DNA of 64,000 nucleotides, taken from JBLZUR01 sp048565625. GTDB lineage: Bacteria; Pseudomonadota; Alphaproteobacteria; Sphingomonadales; Sphingomonadaceae. Position 1 is the stretch's first letter, and every line of letters begins with the position of its first letter. The stretch lies in the NCBI RefSeq assembly GCF_048565625.1, contig NZ_JBLZUR010000002.1, forward strand, positions 2,232,001-2,296,000. The letters are read 5' to 3'. The position numbers and the translations under genes were made by a program. Of the stretch, positions 1 to 7,552 are shown piece by piece. The notes beneath the pieces are model-generated. The model was given only the letters and a program-made list of their open reading frames with translations. It ran no database searches and was not told where the DNA came from.

Positions 1-190
1 CCGCGCCGAGCAGATCAGCCAGAACCAGTATCTCGCCGGCCAGATCGGCTATGCCGACGTCATTCTGCAACAGACCACCGCCCTCTCCGCCCGCCGCACG
101 GCGGTGACGGCGCAGCTCGATCGGCAGACTGCCGCCGTCGCCCTCATCCAGGCGATCGGCGGCGGCTGGACCGGCAGCCCGCCGCGCTAG
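1..190 (+). CDS. C-terminal end of an RND-type outer-membrane efflux protein (TolC/NodT family), partial
   Basis: An open frame enters from the left edge and stops with TAG at 188-190. The last 62 residues are a Gln/Ala-rich helix with the pattern tyrosine-alanine-aspartate-valine, then glutamines, then an ALIQAIGGGW ending. That ending is typical of the outer-membrane channel component of tripartite drug and metal efflux systems, in which the periplasmic helical barrel closes just before the C-terminus. The inner-membrane pump and adaptor genes would lie to the left, outside the window. Only the tail is visible, so substrate and gene name cannot be given. Confidence 0.72.
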   Translation, partial: RAEQISQNQYLAGQIGYADVILQQTTALSARRTAVTAQLDRQTAAVALIQAIGGGWTGSPPR

Positions 191-193
191 ACC

Positions 194-1798
194 TCAGTCG
201 ATCACCCCGACCTCGACGGCGAACGACCCCGCCTCCTCGTCGCGCTGCAGCTTGGATCTAAGCTGGCGCGACAGGCCCTCGAACACGCGGCCAAACCGCT
301 CGCCGAGATAGTCGTGCAGTGCCTCGCTGGGGCGCAGGGCCGGGCTGGACATGGTCAGCAGCGCGCGCGCCGGCCCGATCTGGTGCATCTGGATGCGGAT
401 GGCGGCCGCGGGATCGATCAGCATCGCCAGCTCCGCCGCCTCGGTGAACAGGAAGGCGATCGCGACCGCATTGTCCTGCGAAGCGTGCAGCGTATCGATC
501 TCCGCCTGGATCGACATGCGGCTGTGCCTGGGGCCGGCCGTCGCCCGCAAATTGGCAGCAAGCTCGCCGAGCAGGCCGCGCACCGCTACGCCCCGGCTTT
601 CGTCCAGCGCGGCGTAATGATTGCGGTGGACGATCGCGAGCGCATCCACCCGCCGCAGGATCGAGGCATAGGCCTCGGCGGTTTCCTCGCTCAGCGCGCC
701 CCGCGCGTGAAGGTGGATCAGGCTGGCGACGACCTGCAGGTTGTTCTTGACCCGGTGATGCACCTCGCGGGTCAGCCGCGTCTGCCGTGCCAGCCCCGCT
801 TCCAGTTCCGCCTCATGCCGGGCAACCGTCGCCGTCAGATGCGAGAACGCCTGGGCAAGCTCGAGGATCTCGACCGATGGCGTCCATGCGGCCGGCGTCG
901 CCACGCTTGCATCACCCGGCTGATAGGCGTTCACCGCCCGCTGCAATTGGCGGAGCGGCCGCAGGATGAAGCTGTTGACCACGATCCACCCGATCAACCC
1001 GGCGGACAGCCACATCAGGATCGGCAGGATCATCAGAACCAGCTCGATCGGCCGGATGGGTGGGCTGCTCACGATCAGTTCCAGCCGGAGCTGCTCGTCG
1101 AAGGCCGGTGCCGATCCGACGATCTGCTCGTCCAGCGCGCCGGCGCGCCCGACGGACGCGACCAGCATCGATCGCGTGCCCTCGATCAGGCGCACCTGAT
1201 ACGCGCCGGTCGCCTCGCGCGGCCGCGTCATCTCCACGATCGCCTCGCGCGGGAACTCGGCCACGACCTGCCCCGTGCCGGCGATGCCGGGAACCGACAG
1301 GCGGAGGCCGTCACCCTCGGGCGTGATGTGCGCGTCGAAATCGTCGTCGGCACTCGCAGCGCCCGGCGCCTCTGGTCTGAACTTGGGGCTGGCGCAGAGC
1401 AGCCGGCCGTCCTCGGCGAAGATCGCGAAGCGACCCCATTCGCTCTGCTCGGAATCGAATTGTGCGATCGTCCGCGCGCAGGTGCTGCGCCCCGCCCGGT
1501 TGAGCGACAGCGCCGTACCCGCCGCCCGCAGCGATGCGGCGCTCCTTGTCAGCGACGATGTCAGGGTTTCGGCACTCTTTTCGGCGCTCAGTTCGACCGC
1601 GTCGACGCGCGCCTCACGGCCCGTCTTGGCGGCATCGATCGAAGCGAAGATGGCGATGAGACCGAGCGGCAGCAGCGCCAGGGTTAGAAGGATGAGAAGT
1701 CGGATCGCCGTCGATGATCGTGCCCAGGCGACACGCGGGTGCGCCCATCCGCCGCCCCACCGTTCTGCCTCTACCGGCTCACTCCTGGTATCCGACAC
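194..1798 (-). CDS. phyP: Membrane HisKA_2 sensor protein of the general stress response, PhyP-like, with degenerate ATPase domain
   Basis: This 534-residue protein starts at a GTG. It has one membrane segment near 32-53, a periplasmic sensor region, a second segment near 252-275, a HAMP-like linker, and a HisKA_2 phosphotransfer region with the box EVHHRVKNN (likely His348). The following ATPase part looks broken: I find no N-box asparagine and no Asp-x-Gly-x-Gly motif, and the protein ends soon after. It lies 49 bp downstream of nepR, in the nepR/phyR locus. In Sphingomonas Fr1 a sensor-like protein encoded at this position, PhyP, is a negative regulator of PhyR, probably acting as its phosphatase. 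Loss of ATP binding would fit a phosphatase rather than a kinase. The function is inferred from context and family. Confidence 0.75.
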   Translation of the reverse strand: MSDTRSEPVEAERWGGGWAHPRVAWARSSTAIRLLILLTLALLPLGLIAIFASIDAAKTGREARVDAVELSAEKSAETLTSSLTRSAASLRAAGTALSLNRAGRSTCARTIAQFDSEQSEWGRFAIFAEDGRLLCASPKFRPEAPGAASADDDFDAHITPEGDGLRLSVPGIAGTGQVVAEFPREAIVEMTRPREATGAYQVRLIEGTRSMLVASVGRAGALDEQIVGSAPAFDEQLRLELIVSSPPIRPIELVLMILPILMWLSAGLIGWIVVNSFILRPLRQLQRAVNAYQPGDASVATPAAWTPSVEILELAQAFSHLTATVARHEAELEAGLARQTRLTREVHHRVKNNLQVVASLIHLHARGALSEETAEAYASILRRVDALAIVHRNHYAALDESRGVAVRGLLGELAANLRATAGPRHSRMSIQAEIDTLHASQDNAVAIAFLFTEAAELAMLIDPAAAIRIQMHQIGPARALLTMSSPALRPSEALHDYLGERFGRVFEGLSRQLRSKLQRDEEAGSFAVEVGVID

Positions 1799-1847
1799 GT
1801 CCCGCTACCCCGCAACGCCGCTCACCGGCGCGGGCACTAGATACAGA

Positions 1848-2036
1848 TCAAGACAATTTACCCAGCAGATCGAGCAGATCGGAGGGCACATCTTCGTTGA
1901 CGGTCTGGTCATAAGCACTGCGAAGCGCCTGACCGACTTCCTTGTTCCCGGCCTTGCGCGCGGATTTCGGATTACGCGGCGGCGCCGGCTTTTCGTCCGA
2001 GCCGTTCTTGGAAACTGCCAATGCCGAAACCCCCAT
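1848..2036 (-). CDS. nepR: NepR, anti-sigma factor of the general stress sigma factor EcfG
   Basis: This 62-residue protein has a charged, disordered N-terminus and the NepR signature: a helix containing GQALRSAYDQ, then VNEDVPSDLLDLLGKL. NepR proteins bind EcfG in unstressed cells and are taken away by the sigma-like domain of phosphorylated PhyR (partner switching). It is divergent from phyR and shares with it a 229-bp intergenic region that carries an EcfG-type promoter. The sensor gene at 194-1798 follows on the same strand and is probably co-transcribed. Length and motifs are normal for the family. Confidence 0.9.
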   Translation of the reverse strand: MGVSALAVSKNGSDEKPAPPRNPKSARKAGNKEVGQALRSAYDQTVNEDVPSDLLDLLGKLS

Positions 2037-2115
2037 CAGAACCCTGCGCGTCCCACCGTCCGCCGCATAACCTGCGGCATGTTAAAGTCTGCGCTTAAAA
2101 TGCGCGCGCGGGCAT

Positions 2116-2143
2116 GGAAACAAAAAACTCGGCCGGTTGTTCC
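2116..2143. promoter_or_regulatory. Symmetric EcfG-type promoter between nepR and phyR
   Basis: On the minus strand GGAAC (2143-2139) is followed by 16 bases and TGTT (2122-2119). This is close to the EcfG consensus GGAAC-N16/17-CGTT and points to nepR, 83 bp away. The same segment read on the plus strand gives GGAAA (2116-2120), 17 bases and TGTT (2138-2141), a weaker version pointing to phyR. The outer parts form an imperfect inverted repeat (GGAAACAA against TTGTTCC), so the -35 element of one promoter overlaps the -10 of the other. Autoregulation of nepR and phyR by EcfG is usual in alphaproteobacteria; the bidirectional reading is my inference. Confidence 0.6.
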
Positions 2144-2265
2144 CTACCCGGTACATTTGAAACGAGGGCGTGGCGGGGACAGCAAAGTACCGGAGGTCTG
2201 GCTTGAAAAGCCGGGCCCACATCCTCACAACGCCGCATATCACCGACCAGGAGGTCACCTTACAG

Positions 2266-3066
2266 ATGTCGCTCGGCCAGCAACTTGCTCCCCACCTTCC
2301 CTTCCTGCGCCGCTATGCCCGCGCCCTGACCGGCAGCCAGGCACATGGGGACACCTATGTCCGGGCCGCGCTGGAGGCGATCGTGGCCGCGCCGCAGGAT
2401 TTCCCGCGCGACGTCGATCCCCGCCTGGGCCTGTACCGGACATTCCAGGTGATCTGGTCGTCGACCAGCGATGCTGAGGGTCGCGACGAGGCGGGATTCG
2501 AGGAAACCTCCGAGGGCATCGCCCAGGCGCGCTTGTCCCGCATCACGCCGCGTTCGCGCCAGGCGCTGCTGCTCACCGCCATGGAAGGCTTCACGCCGGA
2601 GGACGCTGCCTACCTGATCGGCACCGACGCCACCGAGATCGAGGAGCTGGTCGCCGAGGCGATGGCCGAGATCGAGCGGCAGACCCGCGCCGACGTCCTC
2701 ATCATCGAGGATGAGCCGATCATCGCGATGGACCTCGAGACCATCGTCCGCGATCTCGGCCACAGCGTCACCGGCGTCGCCGTCACCCGCGACGAGGCGG
2801 TGGCGCAGGCGATGGCCAGCCGCCCGACCCTGGTCCTCGCCGACATCCAGCTTGCGGACGACAGCTCGGGCATCGACGCGGTGAAGGATATCCTGTCGCA
2901 GTTCAACGTGCCGGTGATCTTCATCACCGCCTTCCCGGAACGCCTGCTGACCGGCGAGCGGCCGGAGCCGACCTTCCTGATCACCAAGCCGTTCCAGCGC
3001 TCGACTGTGAAGGCGGCGATCAGCCAGGCTTTGTTCTTCGACGCACAGACGGTGCCTTCGGCTTAA
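2266..3066 (+). CDS. phyR: PhyR, general stress response regulator (sigma-like domain plus receiver)
   Basis: The 266-residue protein has an N-terminal EcfG-like sigma domain (about 1-135) that cannot bind promoters and mimics the sigma factor. A receiver domain follows, with acidic residues at 148-149, the phospho-acceptor Asp193 (LADIQL), Thr221 and Lys241. Once phosphorylated it captures NepR and frees EcfG. I chose ATG 2266 because AGGAGGT lies ten bases upstream and because the family length is about 260-270; an in-frame GTG at 2170 would add 32 unlikely residues. The leader from the shared nepR promoter would be about 120 nt. A palindromic repeat with a short T run follows the stop. Confidence 0.93.
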   Translation: MSLGQQLAPHLPFLRRYARALTGSQAHGDTYVRAALEAIVAAPQDFPRDVDPRLGLYRTFQVIWSSTSDAEGRDEAGFEETSEGIAQARLSRITPRSRQALLLTAMEGFTPEDAAYLIGTDATEIEELVAEAMAEIERQTRADVLIIEDEPIIAMDLETIVRDLGHSVTGVAVTRDEAVAQAMASRPTLVLADIQLADDSSGIDAVKDILSQFNVPVIFITAFPERLLTGERPEPTFLITKPFQRSTVKAAISQALFFDAQTVPSA

Positions 3067-3090
3067 TCTTAGGATTTGCCTTCCACTCGG

Positions 3091-3153
3091 CCGTTCGCGC
3101 TGAGCCTGTCGAAGCGCCTGTGCCGGCCCTTCGACAAGCTCGGGGCGAACGGC
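3091..3153. repeat. Palindromic intergenic repeat, family A copy 1
   Basis: An imperfect inverted repeat of about 63 bp: CCGTTCGCGCTGAGCCTGTC on the left is mirrored by a right arm ending in GGGGCGAACGG. The core CTGAGC-TGTCGAAG recurs at 29472-29553 and 36158-36219. All three copies lie just after or between genes. Here it is followed by GTTTTCG and may help end phyR transcription. Confidence 0.85.
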
Positions 3154-3210
3154 GTTTTCGTATGCGAGTTCGCCGAGATCGAAAGGCTCTAAACTCCGGG
3201 TTCTGGTCAG

Positions 3211-3235
3211 GGAACCCGCACCCCAAGCCTTCGTT
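3211..3235 (+). promoter_or_regulatory. EcfG-dependent promoter upstream of the small membrane protein and ecfG
   Basis: GGAAC at 3211-3215, a 16-base spacer and CGTT at 3232-3235 form an exact match to the alphaproteobacterial EcfG consensus. Transcription would begin near 3242, about 40 nt before the ATG at 3281, and continue into ecfG, giving positive autoregulation of the sigma factor. Confidence 0.85.
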
Positions 3236-3280
3236 TGCATCCGTAACGACGCCGCAACGGTGGCCTTCAGGAGCACGGGG

Positions 3281-3418
3281 ATGAACGACGATCCGCAGCA
3301 TGTTGACAAGGTTGAGGCGCGGGCCGGCTCCACACCCGGCATTGTCCGCTATGTCCTTCTGATCTCACTCATCCTCGTTGTGATCGCGTTCGCGGTCGTG
3401 CTCGGATATTGGGCCTGA
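3281..3418 (+). CDS. Small single-pass membrane protein in the general stress response locus
   Basis: This 45-residue ORF has a good ribosome site (AGGAG about eight bases before the ATG). The first 20 residues are polar and charged; the rest is one hydrophobic segment (about residues 24-43) ending in GYWA. It lies between phyR and ecfG directly behind an exact EcfG promoter, so it should be strongly stress-induced and co-transcribed with ecfG. I recognise no family. It could be a stress-induced envelope peptide or a membrane anchor that modulates the nearby sensor; both are guesses. Coding status rests on the ribosome site, the membrane segment and the promoter. Confidence 0.65.
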   Translation: MNDDPQHVDKVEARAGSTPGIVRYVLLISLILVVIAFAVVLGYWA

Positions 3419-3515
3419 TCGAATGGCCACGTCGTTTTCGGGTGGTCTCGCGGCGGACACGTCCCTATCTGTTACACAGCATCCGGCGCCGGGTGCGATT
3501 TTGCCCGGGGGCCTG

Positions 3516-4154
3516 ATGGCGGATAACGACGACGAGTTCGAAGACGGCGCGACTGCCGCGCCGGTCGAACACGTTGCGCTCAGCGATGACGAGTTCAAGA
3601 AGCAGCTGGCACAGGTGATCCCGCATCTCCGCGCCTTCGGCCGCTCGCTGTCGGGCAATCGCGACCTTGCCGACGATCTCGTACAGGAAACCCTGCTGAA
3701 GGCATGGGCCGCGCGACAGCGTTTCCAGGCAGGCACCAACATGCGCGCATGGACCTTCATCATCCTGCGCAACCTGTTCCTCAGCCAGATGCGCCGCGCG
3801 CGCTTCAAGGGCGAGTGGGACGACGTGACCGCCAGCAAGATCCTCGCCGCGCCGGCCAGCCAGGATCGCCATGTCGAACTCGGCGACATGCAGCGCGCCC
3901 TCATGCACCTCCCCCAGCCGCAGCGGGAGGCGCTGATCCTGGTCGGCGCGGGCGGTTTCGCCTATGAGGAAGCGGCCGAGATCTGCGGCTGCGCCGTCGG
4001 CACGATCAAGAGCCGTGTGGCTCGTGGCCGCGTCGCGCTTGAGGCTTTGCTGTCGGAGGGCAAGCTGCCGTCCCGTCGCGAGCAGGTCACGTCGGACCAG
4101 ACCGCACTCCAGACGATCATGGACGAAGTCGACGAACTCAGCCGCGATCGCTGA
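3516..4154 (+). CDS. ecfG: EcfG, general stress response ECF sigma factor
   Basis: From ATG 3516 the protein has 212 residues. After an acidic start come sigma region 2 (with DLADDLVQETLLKAW, for -10 recognition and core binding) and region 4, whose helix-turn-helix contains YEEAAEICGCAVGTIKSR. This is the ECF15 group sigma factor that directs RNA polymerase to GGAAC-N16/17-CGTT promoters when NepR is sequestered. An upstream in-frame ATG at 3423 would add 31 residues that look unlike the family, so 3516 is preferred, though its ribosome site is weak. It lies downstream of an EcfG promoter and is convergent with the NepR-like ORF at 4170-4340. Confidence 0.92.
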   Translation: MADNDDEFEDGATAAPVEHVALSDDEFKKQLAQVIPHLRAFGRSLSGNRDLADDLVQETLLKAWAARQRFQAGTNMRAWTFIILRNLFLSQMRRARFKGEWDDVTASKILAAPASQDRHVELGDMQRALMHLPQPQREALILVGAGGFAYEEAAEICGCAVGTIKSRVARGRVALEALLSEGKLPSRREQVTSDQTALQTIMDEVDELSRDR

Positions 4155-4169
4155 GCGGCCGGGCCGGGT

Positions 4170-4340
4170 TCAATGGAGCCGCGCCAGTAAGTCTCTGAAC
4201 ACGCGCTCCCCGCTCTCCGCAGGTCGGTACGCGTCGCGCAGCGCATTGCCGAGGCCGAGCGATGCCGCATACGCATCCTCAACCGCCTCGCGCGCCCGTG
4301 TCGGTGAAATATGTCGTCTCTCGTAAGCCATCATATTCAT
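4170..4340 (-). CDS. Possible second NepR-like anti-sigma factor
   Basis: This 56-residue minus-strand ORF ends 15 bp past the ecfG stop. Its C-terminal half reads LGNALRDAY, then GERVFRDLLARLH. That lines up with the two conserved NepR helices of the copy at 1848-2036 (GQALRSAY, then VPSDLLDLLGKL): Gly-x-Ala-Leu-Arg-x-Ala-Tyr and Asp-Leu-Leu are shared, but the usual Val-Pro before the second helix is lost. In-frame ATGs lie at 4340, 4334 and 4331, so the start is uncertain. Placement against ecfG fits an anti-sigma role. It could still be a chance ORF. The likeness is by eye and covers about 28 residues. Confidence 0.5.
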   Translation of the reverse strand: MNMMAYERRHISPTRAREAVEDAYAASLGLGNALRDAYRPAESGERVFRDLLARLH

Positions 4341-4342
4341 AA

Positions 4343-4367
4343 AACGGTTGACATTGGCGGATGTTTC
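4343..4367 (-). promoter_or_regulatory. Possible EcfG-type promoter for the NepR-like ORF
   Basis: On the minus strand GAAAC (4367-4363) is followed by exactly 16 bases and CGTT (4346-4343), one mismatch from the EcfG consensus. Transcription would begin near 4336, so translation from ATG 4334 or 4331 would be nearly leaderless. The site overlaps the region just before glnE. Confidence 0.35.
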
Positions 4368-4392
4368 GCGGGTGGGTCATGAATCTCGACTC

Positions 4393-7098
4393 ATGCAACC
4401 GCCCGTGACGTCTCCGATTGCCGAAGCGCTCGAACGCGCACATCGTCACGCGCCATTTCTGGCCGGGTTGATCGATCGGCTCCCGACGGTTTCCGAAGCC
4501 CTCGGATTCGGGGGCGTGGCCGCCGCGCTGAAGGCAAGTGCCGGACTGGCCATGGAGGGAGCGGGCACAGCGCAGGCGCTCCGCCGAGAGCGTCAGGGTG
4601 TCGCGCTCGCAGTTGCTATCGGCGACGTCGCCGGCGTGCTCCCGCTCGAACAAGTCTGCGCTCACCTCACCGACTTCGCCGACCGGGCGCTCCATCGCGC
4701 AATCGAGACCGCGATCGCGGAGCGCACGCCGGACGCACAGCCCGCCGGCTTCGTGGCCATCGCGCTCGGCAAACAGGGCAGTCGGGAGCTGAACTATTCC
4801 TCCGATATCGACCCGATCCTGCTGTTCGATCCCGACACCCTGCCCCGCCGCCCGCGCGAGGAGCCGGAGGAAGCCGCTGTCCGCATCGCCCGCCGCGTGG
4901 TCGAGCTGCTGCAGACCCGCGACGCCGACGGATATGTCCTGCGCGTCGATCTCCGCCTCCGCCCCGCGCCCGAGGCGACGGGCCTCGCCGTGCCGGTCGG
5001 CGGTGCGATCAGCTACTATGAATCCCTTGCCCTCCCCTGGGAACGCGCGGCCTTCATCCGCGCCCGCGCGGCAGCGGGCGACGTCGCGCTCGGCGAACGC
5101 TTCCTCTCCGCCATCCGCCCCTTCGTCTGGCGCAAGGCGCTCGATTTCGGCGCGATGGGCGAGATCACCGCCATCTCGCAACGCATCCGCGACCATTATT
5201 CGCGTGGGCAGGCGCTCGGCCCCGGCTTCGACCTGAAGCGGGGGCGCGGCGGCATCCGCGAGGTCGAGTTCTTCGCCCAGATCCACCAGCTGATCCACGG
5301 CGGCCGCGACCCCTCGCTCCGCACGCCGGCAACGCTGGACGCGCTCGCCGCGCTTGCCGCCGCCGGCCGCATCGAACCGGGCGAAGCGGAGAGGCTCACG
5401 GGCGCCTACCGCCTCTACCGCACCATCGAGCACCGCCTGCAGATGGTCGACGATCGCCAGACGCACAGCCTGCCGGAAAGCGCCGAGGCGCTCGATAACG
5501 TCGCCCGCCTCCACGGTCTCGATAACGGCGCCGATCTCGTCACCCTGCTCACGCCCCATGTGGCGGAGGTTGGCCGCATCTACGATCGCCTCGACCCGCC
5601 CAAGGATGGCGCGGTGCCCCAGGACACCGAGGGTCTACACGCTTTTCTGACGGACCTCGGATTTCCCGACCCGGCCCATGCCGCTCGCCTGCTCACCGGC
5701 TGGCGCGCCGGCCGTTCCGCCGCCGCGCGCAGCCCGGCCGCACAGGCGGCGCTGGAGGCCGTCCTTCCCGACCTCCTGCCCGAACTCGGCCGCGCGCCCG
5801 ATCCACAGGCGGCGATCAACCGCTTCGACGAGATGGTCGCCCGCCTGCCCGGCACCGTCAGCCTGTTTCGTCTGCTCGATGCACAGCCCGCCGTGCGCGA
5901 GATGCTCGCCGTCATCCTCAGCCAGGCACCCGCGCTTGCCGAGGACCTCGCCCGCCGCCCTGCTTTGCTCGATGGCCTCCTCGACGCGACCGCGCTCGAT
6001 CTGCCCCCCTCCGTCCCTGATCTCGTTGCGAATTGGACACGCGGCGAACAGGGCGACGACTATCAGGCGACGCTCGACCGCATCCGCGTCGCGGTGGGTG
6101 AGGCACGCTTCGCCCTCGGTGCCCAGATCGTCACCACCACCCGTGATCCGATCGACGCGGGCGCGGGTTATTCGCGCGTCGCGGAGGCGGCCGTGGAGGT
6201 GCTCGCGACCGCCACCACCGTCGAGTTCGAGCGCACGCACGGGCGCGTGCCCGGCGGCGGCCTCGTCATCCTGGCGCTTGGGCGGCTCGGTGGCGGCATC
6301 CTCACCCACGCCTCGGACCTCGATCTGGTCTACCTCTTCACCGGCGACTTCGCGGCGGAATCGGACGGCGCGAAGCCGCTCGGCGCCACCCAATACTTCA
6401 ACCGCCTCGCCCAGAGGGTCAGCGCCGCGCTCAGCGTGCCGACAGCCAGCGGACCGCTCTATTCGGTCGACACCCGCCTCCGCCCCTCGGGCAACCAGGG
6501 CCTGCTCGCCGTCTCGGTCGACAGCTTCGCCCGCTACCAGTCGGAAAGCGCCTGGACCTGGGAGCATATGGCCCTCACCCGCGCACGGGTCATCCACGGC
6601 CCACCCGCCGCCCGCACCGAGGTGGAGGCGGTGATCGGGGACACGCTGCGCCGCCCGCGTGACGAGACCGCGCTGATCGCCGACGCGGTGAAGATGCGGC
6701 GCGATGTCGCCACCCACAAACCCCATTCCGGCGATCTCGACGTCAAGCTCGTGCCCGGCGGCCTGGTCGATCTCGAATTCCGCACCCATGTCGAACAGCT
6801 GCGCAGCCGCAAGGGCCTGACGCCCAATCTGGAAGAGGCGCTCGCCGCCTTGATCGAGGAGGATCTCCTCCCTCCCACGACGATCGAGGACAACCGCCTC
6901 CTCACCCGTCTGCTGGTGACGCTCCGTCTCATTGCGCCGAAATCGGACGAGCCACCCGAAAGCGCCCGTGCGCTCGTCGCTCGCGCGTGCGGTGCGGCGG
7001 ACTGGGCCAGCCTGCTTGCCGGCTATCACGCCGCGCGGCAGAGGGTGTCTGCGGAATGGCGGACGATCGTGGGAGAAGACGATGCTGAACGAAGGTGA
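4393..7098 (+). CDS. glnE: Bifunctional glutamine synthetase adenylyltransferase/adenylyl-removing enzyme
   Basis: GlnE adds and removes AMP on glutamine synthetase and so tunes ammonium assimilation to nitrogen status. Both nucleotidyltransferase domains are intact. The N-terminal removing domain has GSRELNYSSDIDPILLFD and the C-terminal adding domain has GRLGGGILTHASDLDLVYLF, each with the paired catalytic aspartates. At 901 residues it is slightly shorter than the E. coli protein (about 946), as expected for sphingomonads. ATG 4393 is chosen; upstream in-frame TTG 4348 and GTG 4372 are possible, and none has a clear ribosome site. The 3' end overlaps bcp by 17 bp, which suggests translational coupling. 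Confidence 0.95.
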   Translation: MQPPVTSPIAEALERAHRHAPFLAGLIDRLPTVSEALGFGGVAAALKASAGLAMEGAGTAQALRRERQGVALAVAIGDVAGVLPLEQVCAHLTDFADRALHRAIETAIAERTPDAQPAGFVAIALGKQGSRELNYSSDIDPILLFDPDTLPRRPREEPEEAAVRIARRVVELLQTRDADGYVLRVDLRLRPAPEATGLAVPVGGAISYYESLALPWERAAFIRARAAAGDVALGERFLSAIRPFVWRKALDFGAMGEITAISQRIRDHYSRGQALGPGFDLKRGRGGIREVEFFAQIHQLIHGGRDPSLRTPATLDALAALAAAGRIEPGEAERLTGAYRLYRTIEHRLQMVDDRQTHSLPESAEALDNVARLHGLDNGADLVTLLTPHVAEVGRIYDRLDPPKDGAVPQDTEGLHAFLTDLGFPDPAHAARLLTGWRAGRSAAARSPAAQAALEAVLPDLLPELGRAPDPQAAINRFDEMVARLPGTVSLFRLLDAQPAVREMLAVILSQAPALAEDLARRPALLDGLLDATALDLPPSVPDLVANWTRGEQGDDYQATLDRIRVAVGEARFALGAQIVTTTRDPIDAGAGYSRVAEAAVEVLATATTVEFERTHGRVPGGGLVILALGRLGGGILTHASDLDLVYLFTGDFAAESDGAKPLGATQYFNRLAQRVSAALSVPTASGPLYSVDTRLRPSGNQGLLAVSVDSFARYQSESAWTWEHMALTRARVIHGPPAARTEVEAVIGDTLRRPRDETALIADAVKMRRDVATHKPHSGDLDVKLVPGGLVDLEFRTHVEQLRSRKGLTPNLEEALAALIEEDLLPPTTIEDNRLLTRLLVTLRLIAPKSDEPPESARALVARACGAADWASLLAGYHAARQRVSAEWRTIVGEDDAERR

Positions 7099-7552
7099 CC
7101 TGGCCCCGGACGTGACGCTGACCACGCCGGAGAGCGGCAAGCTGAGCCTCGCGGAACTGCGCGGCCGAGCGCTCGTCCTCTACTTCTACCCCAAGGACGA
7201 CACCGCCGGCTGCACCCGCGAGGCGCAGGACTTCACCCATCTGAAGGCCGCGTTCGACATGGCCGACACCGGCATCCTCGGCGTGTCCAGGGACGACGAG
7301 AAGAAGCACGGAAAGTTCATCGCCAAATACGACCTCAAACACCCCCTCGCCTCCGATCTCGACGGCTCGGTCTGTGAGGCGTTCGGCACGTGGGTGGAAA
7401 AGAGCCTCTACGGCAAGAAGTACATGGGTATCGAACGCGCCACCTTCCTCATTGACAAGGACGGCCGCATCGCCCGCACCTGGCGCAAGGTAAAGGTCGC
7501 CGGTCATGCCGAGGCGGTGCTGGCGGCGGCGGAGTCGCTGAAGCATGCCTGA
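7082..7552 (+). CDS. bcp: Thioredoxin-dependent thiol peroxidase (Bcp/PrxQ peroxiredoxin)
   Basis: This 156-residue cytoplasmic peroxiredoxin reduces hydrogen peroxide and organic hydroperoxides with thioredoxin as donor. The peroxidatic cysteine is in DDTAGCTREAQDF (about residue 44). The position five residues later, where many PrxQ proteins carry the resolving cysteine, is not a cysteine, so this may work as a one-Cys type. The ATG overlaps the end of glnE by 17 bp, and its own stop overlaps the DUF455 start by eight, so the three genes probably form one operon. Confidence 0.93.
   Translation: MLNEGDLAPDVTLTTPESGKLSLAELRGRALVLYFYPKDDTAGCTREAQDFTHLKAAFDMADTGILGVSRDDEKKHGKFIAKYDLKHPLASDLDGSVCEAFGTWVEKSLYGKKYMGIERATFLIDKDGRIARTWRKVKVAGHAEAVLAAAESLKHA

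Noticed and set aside
2170..2265. GTG-started extension of PhyR by 32 residues
   Set aside because: The strong AGGAGGT ribosome site before ATG 2266 and the family length both favour the shorter protein.
3423..3515. Longer EcfG from ATG 3423
   Set aside because: The added residues are low in family-like pattern; ATG 3516 begins with the acidic start expected for the family. Kept as an alternative in the evidence.
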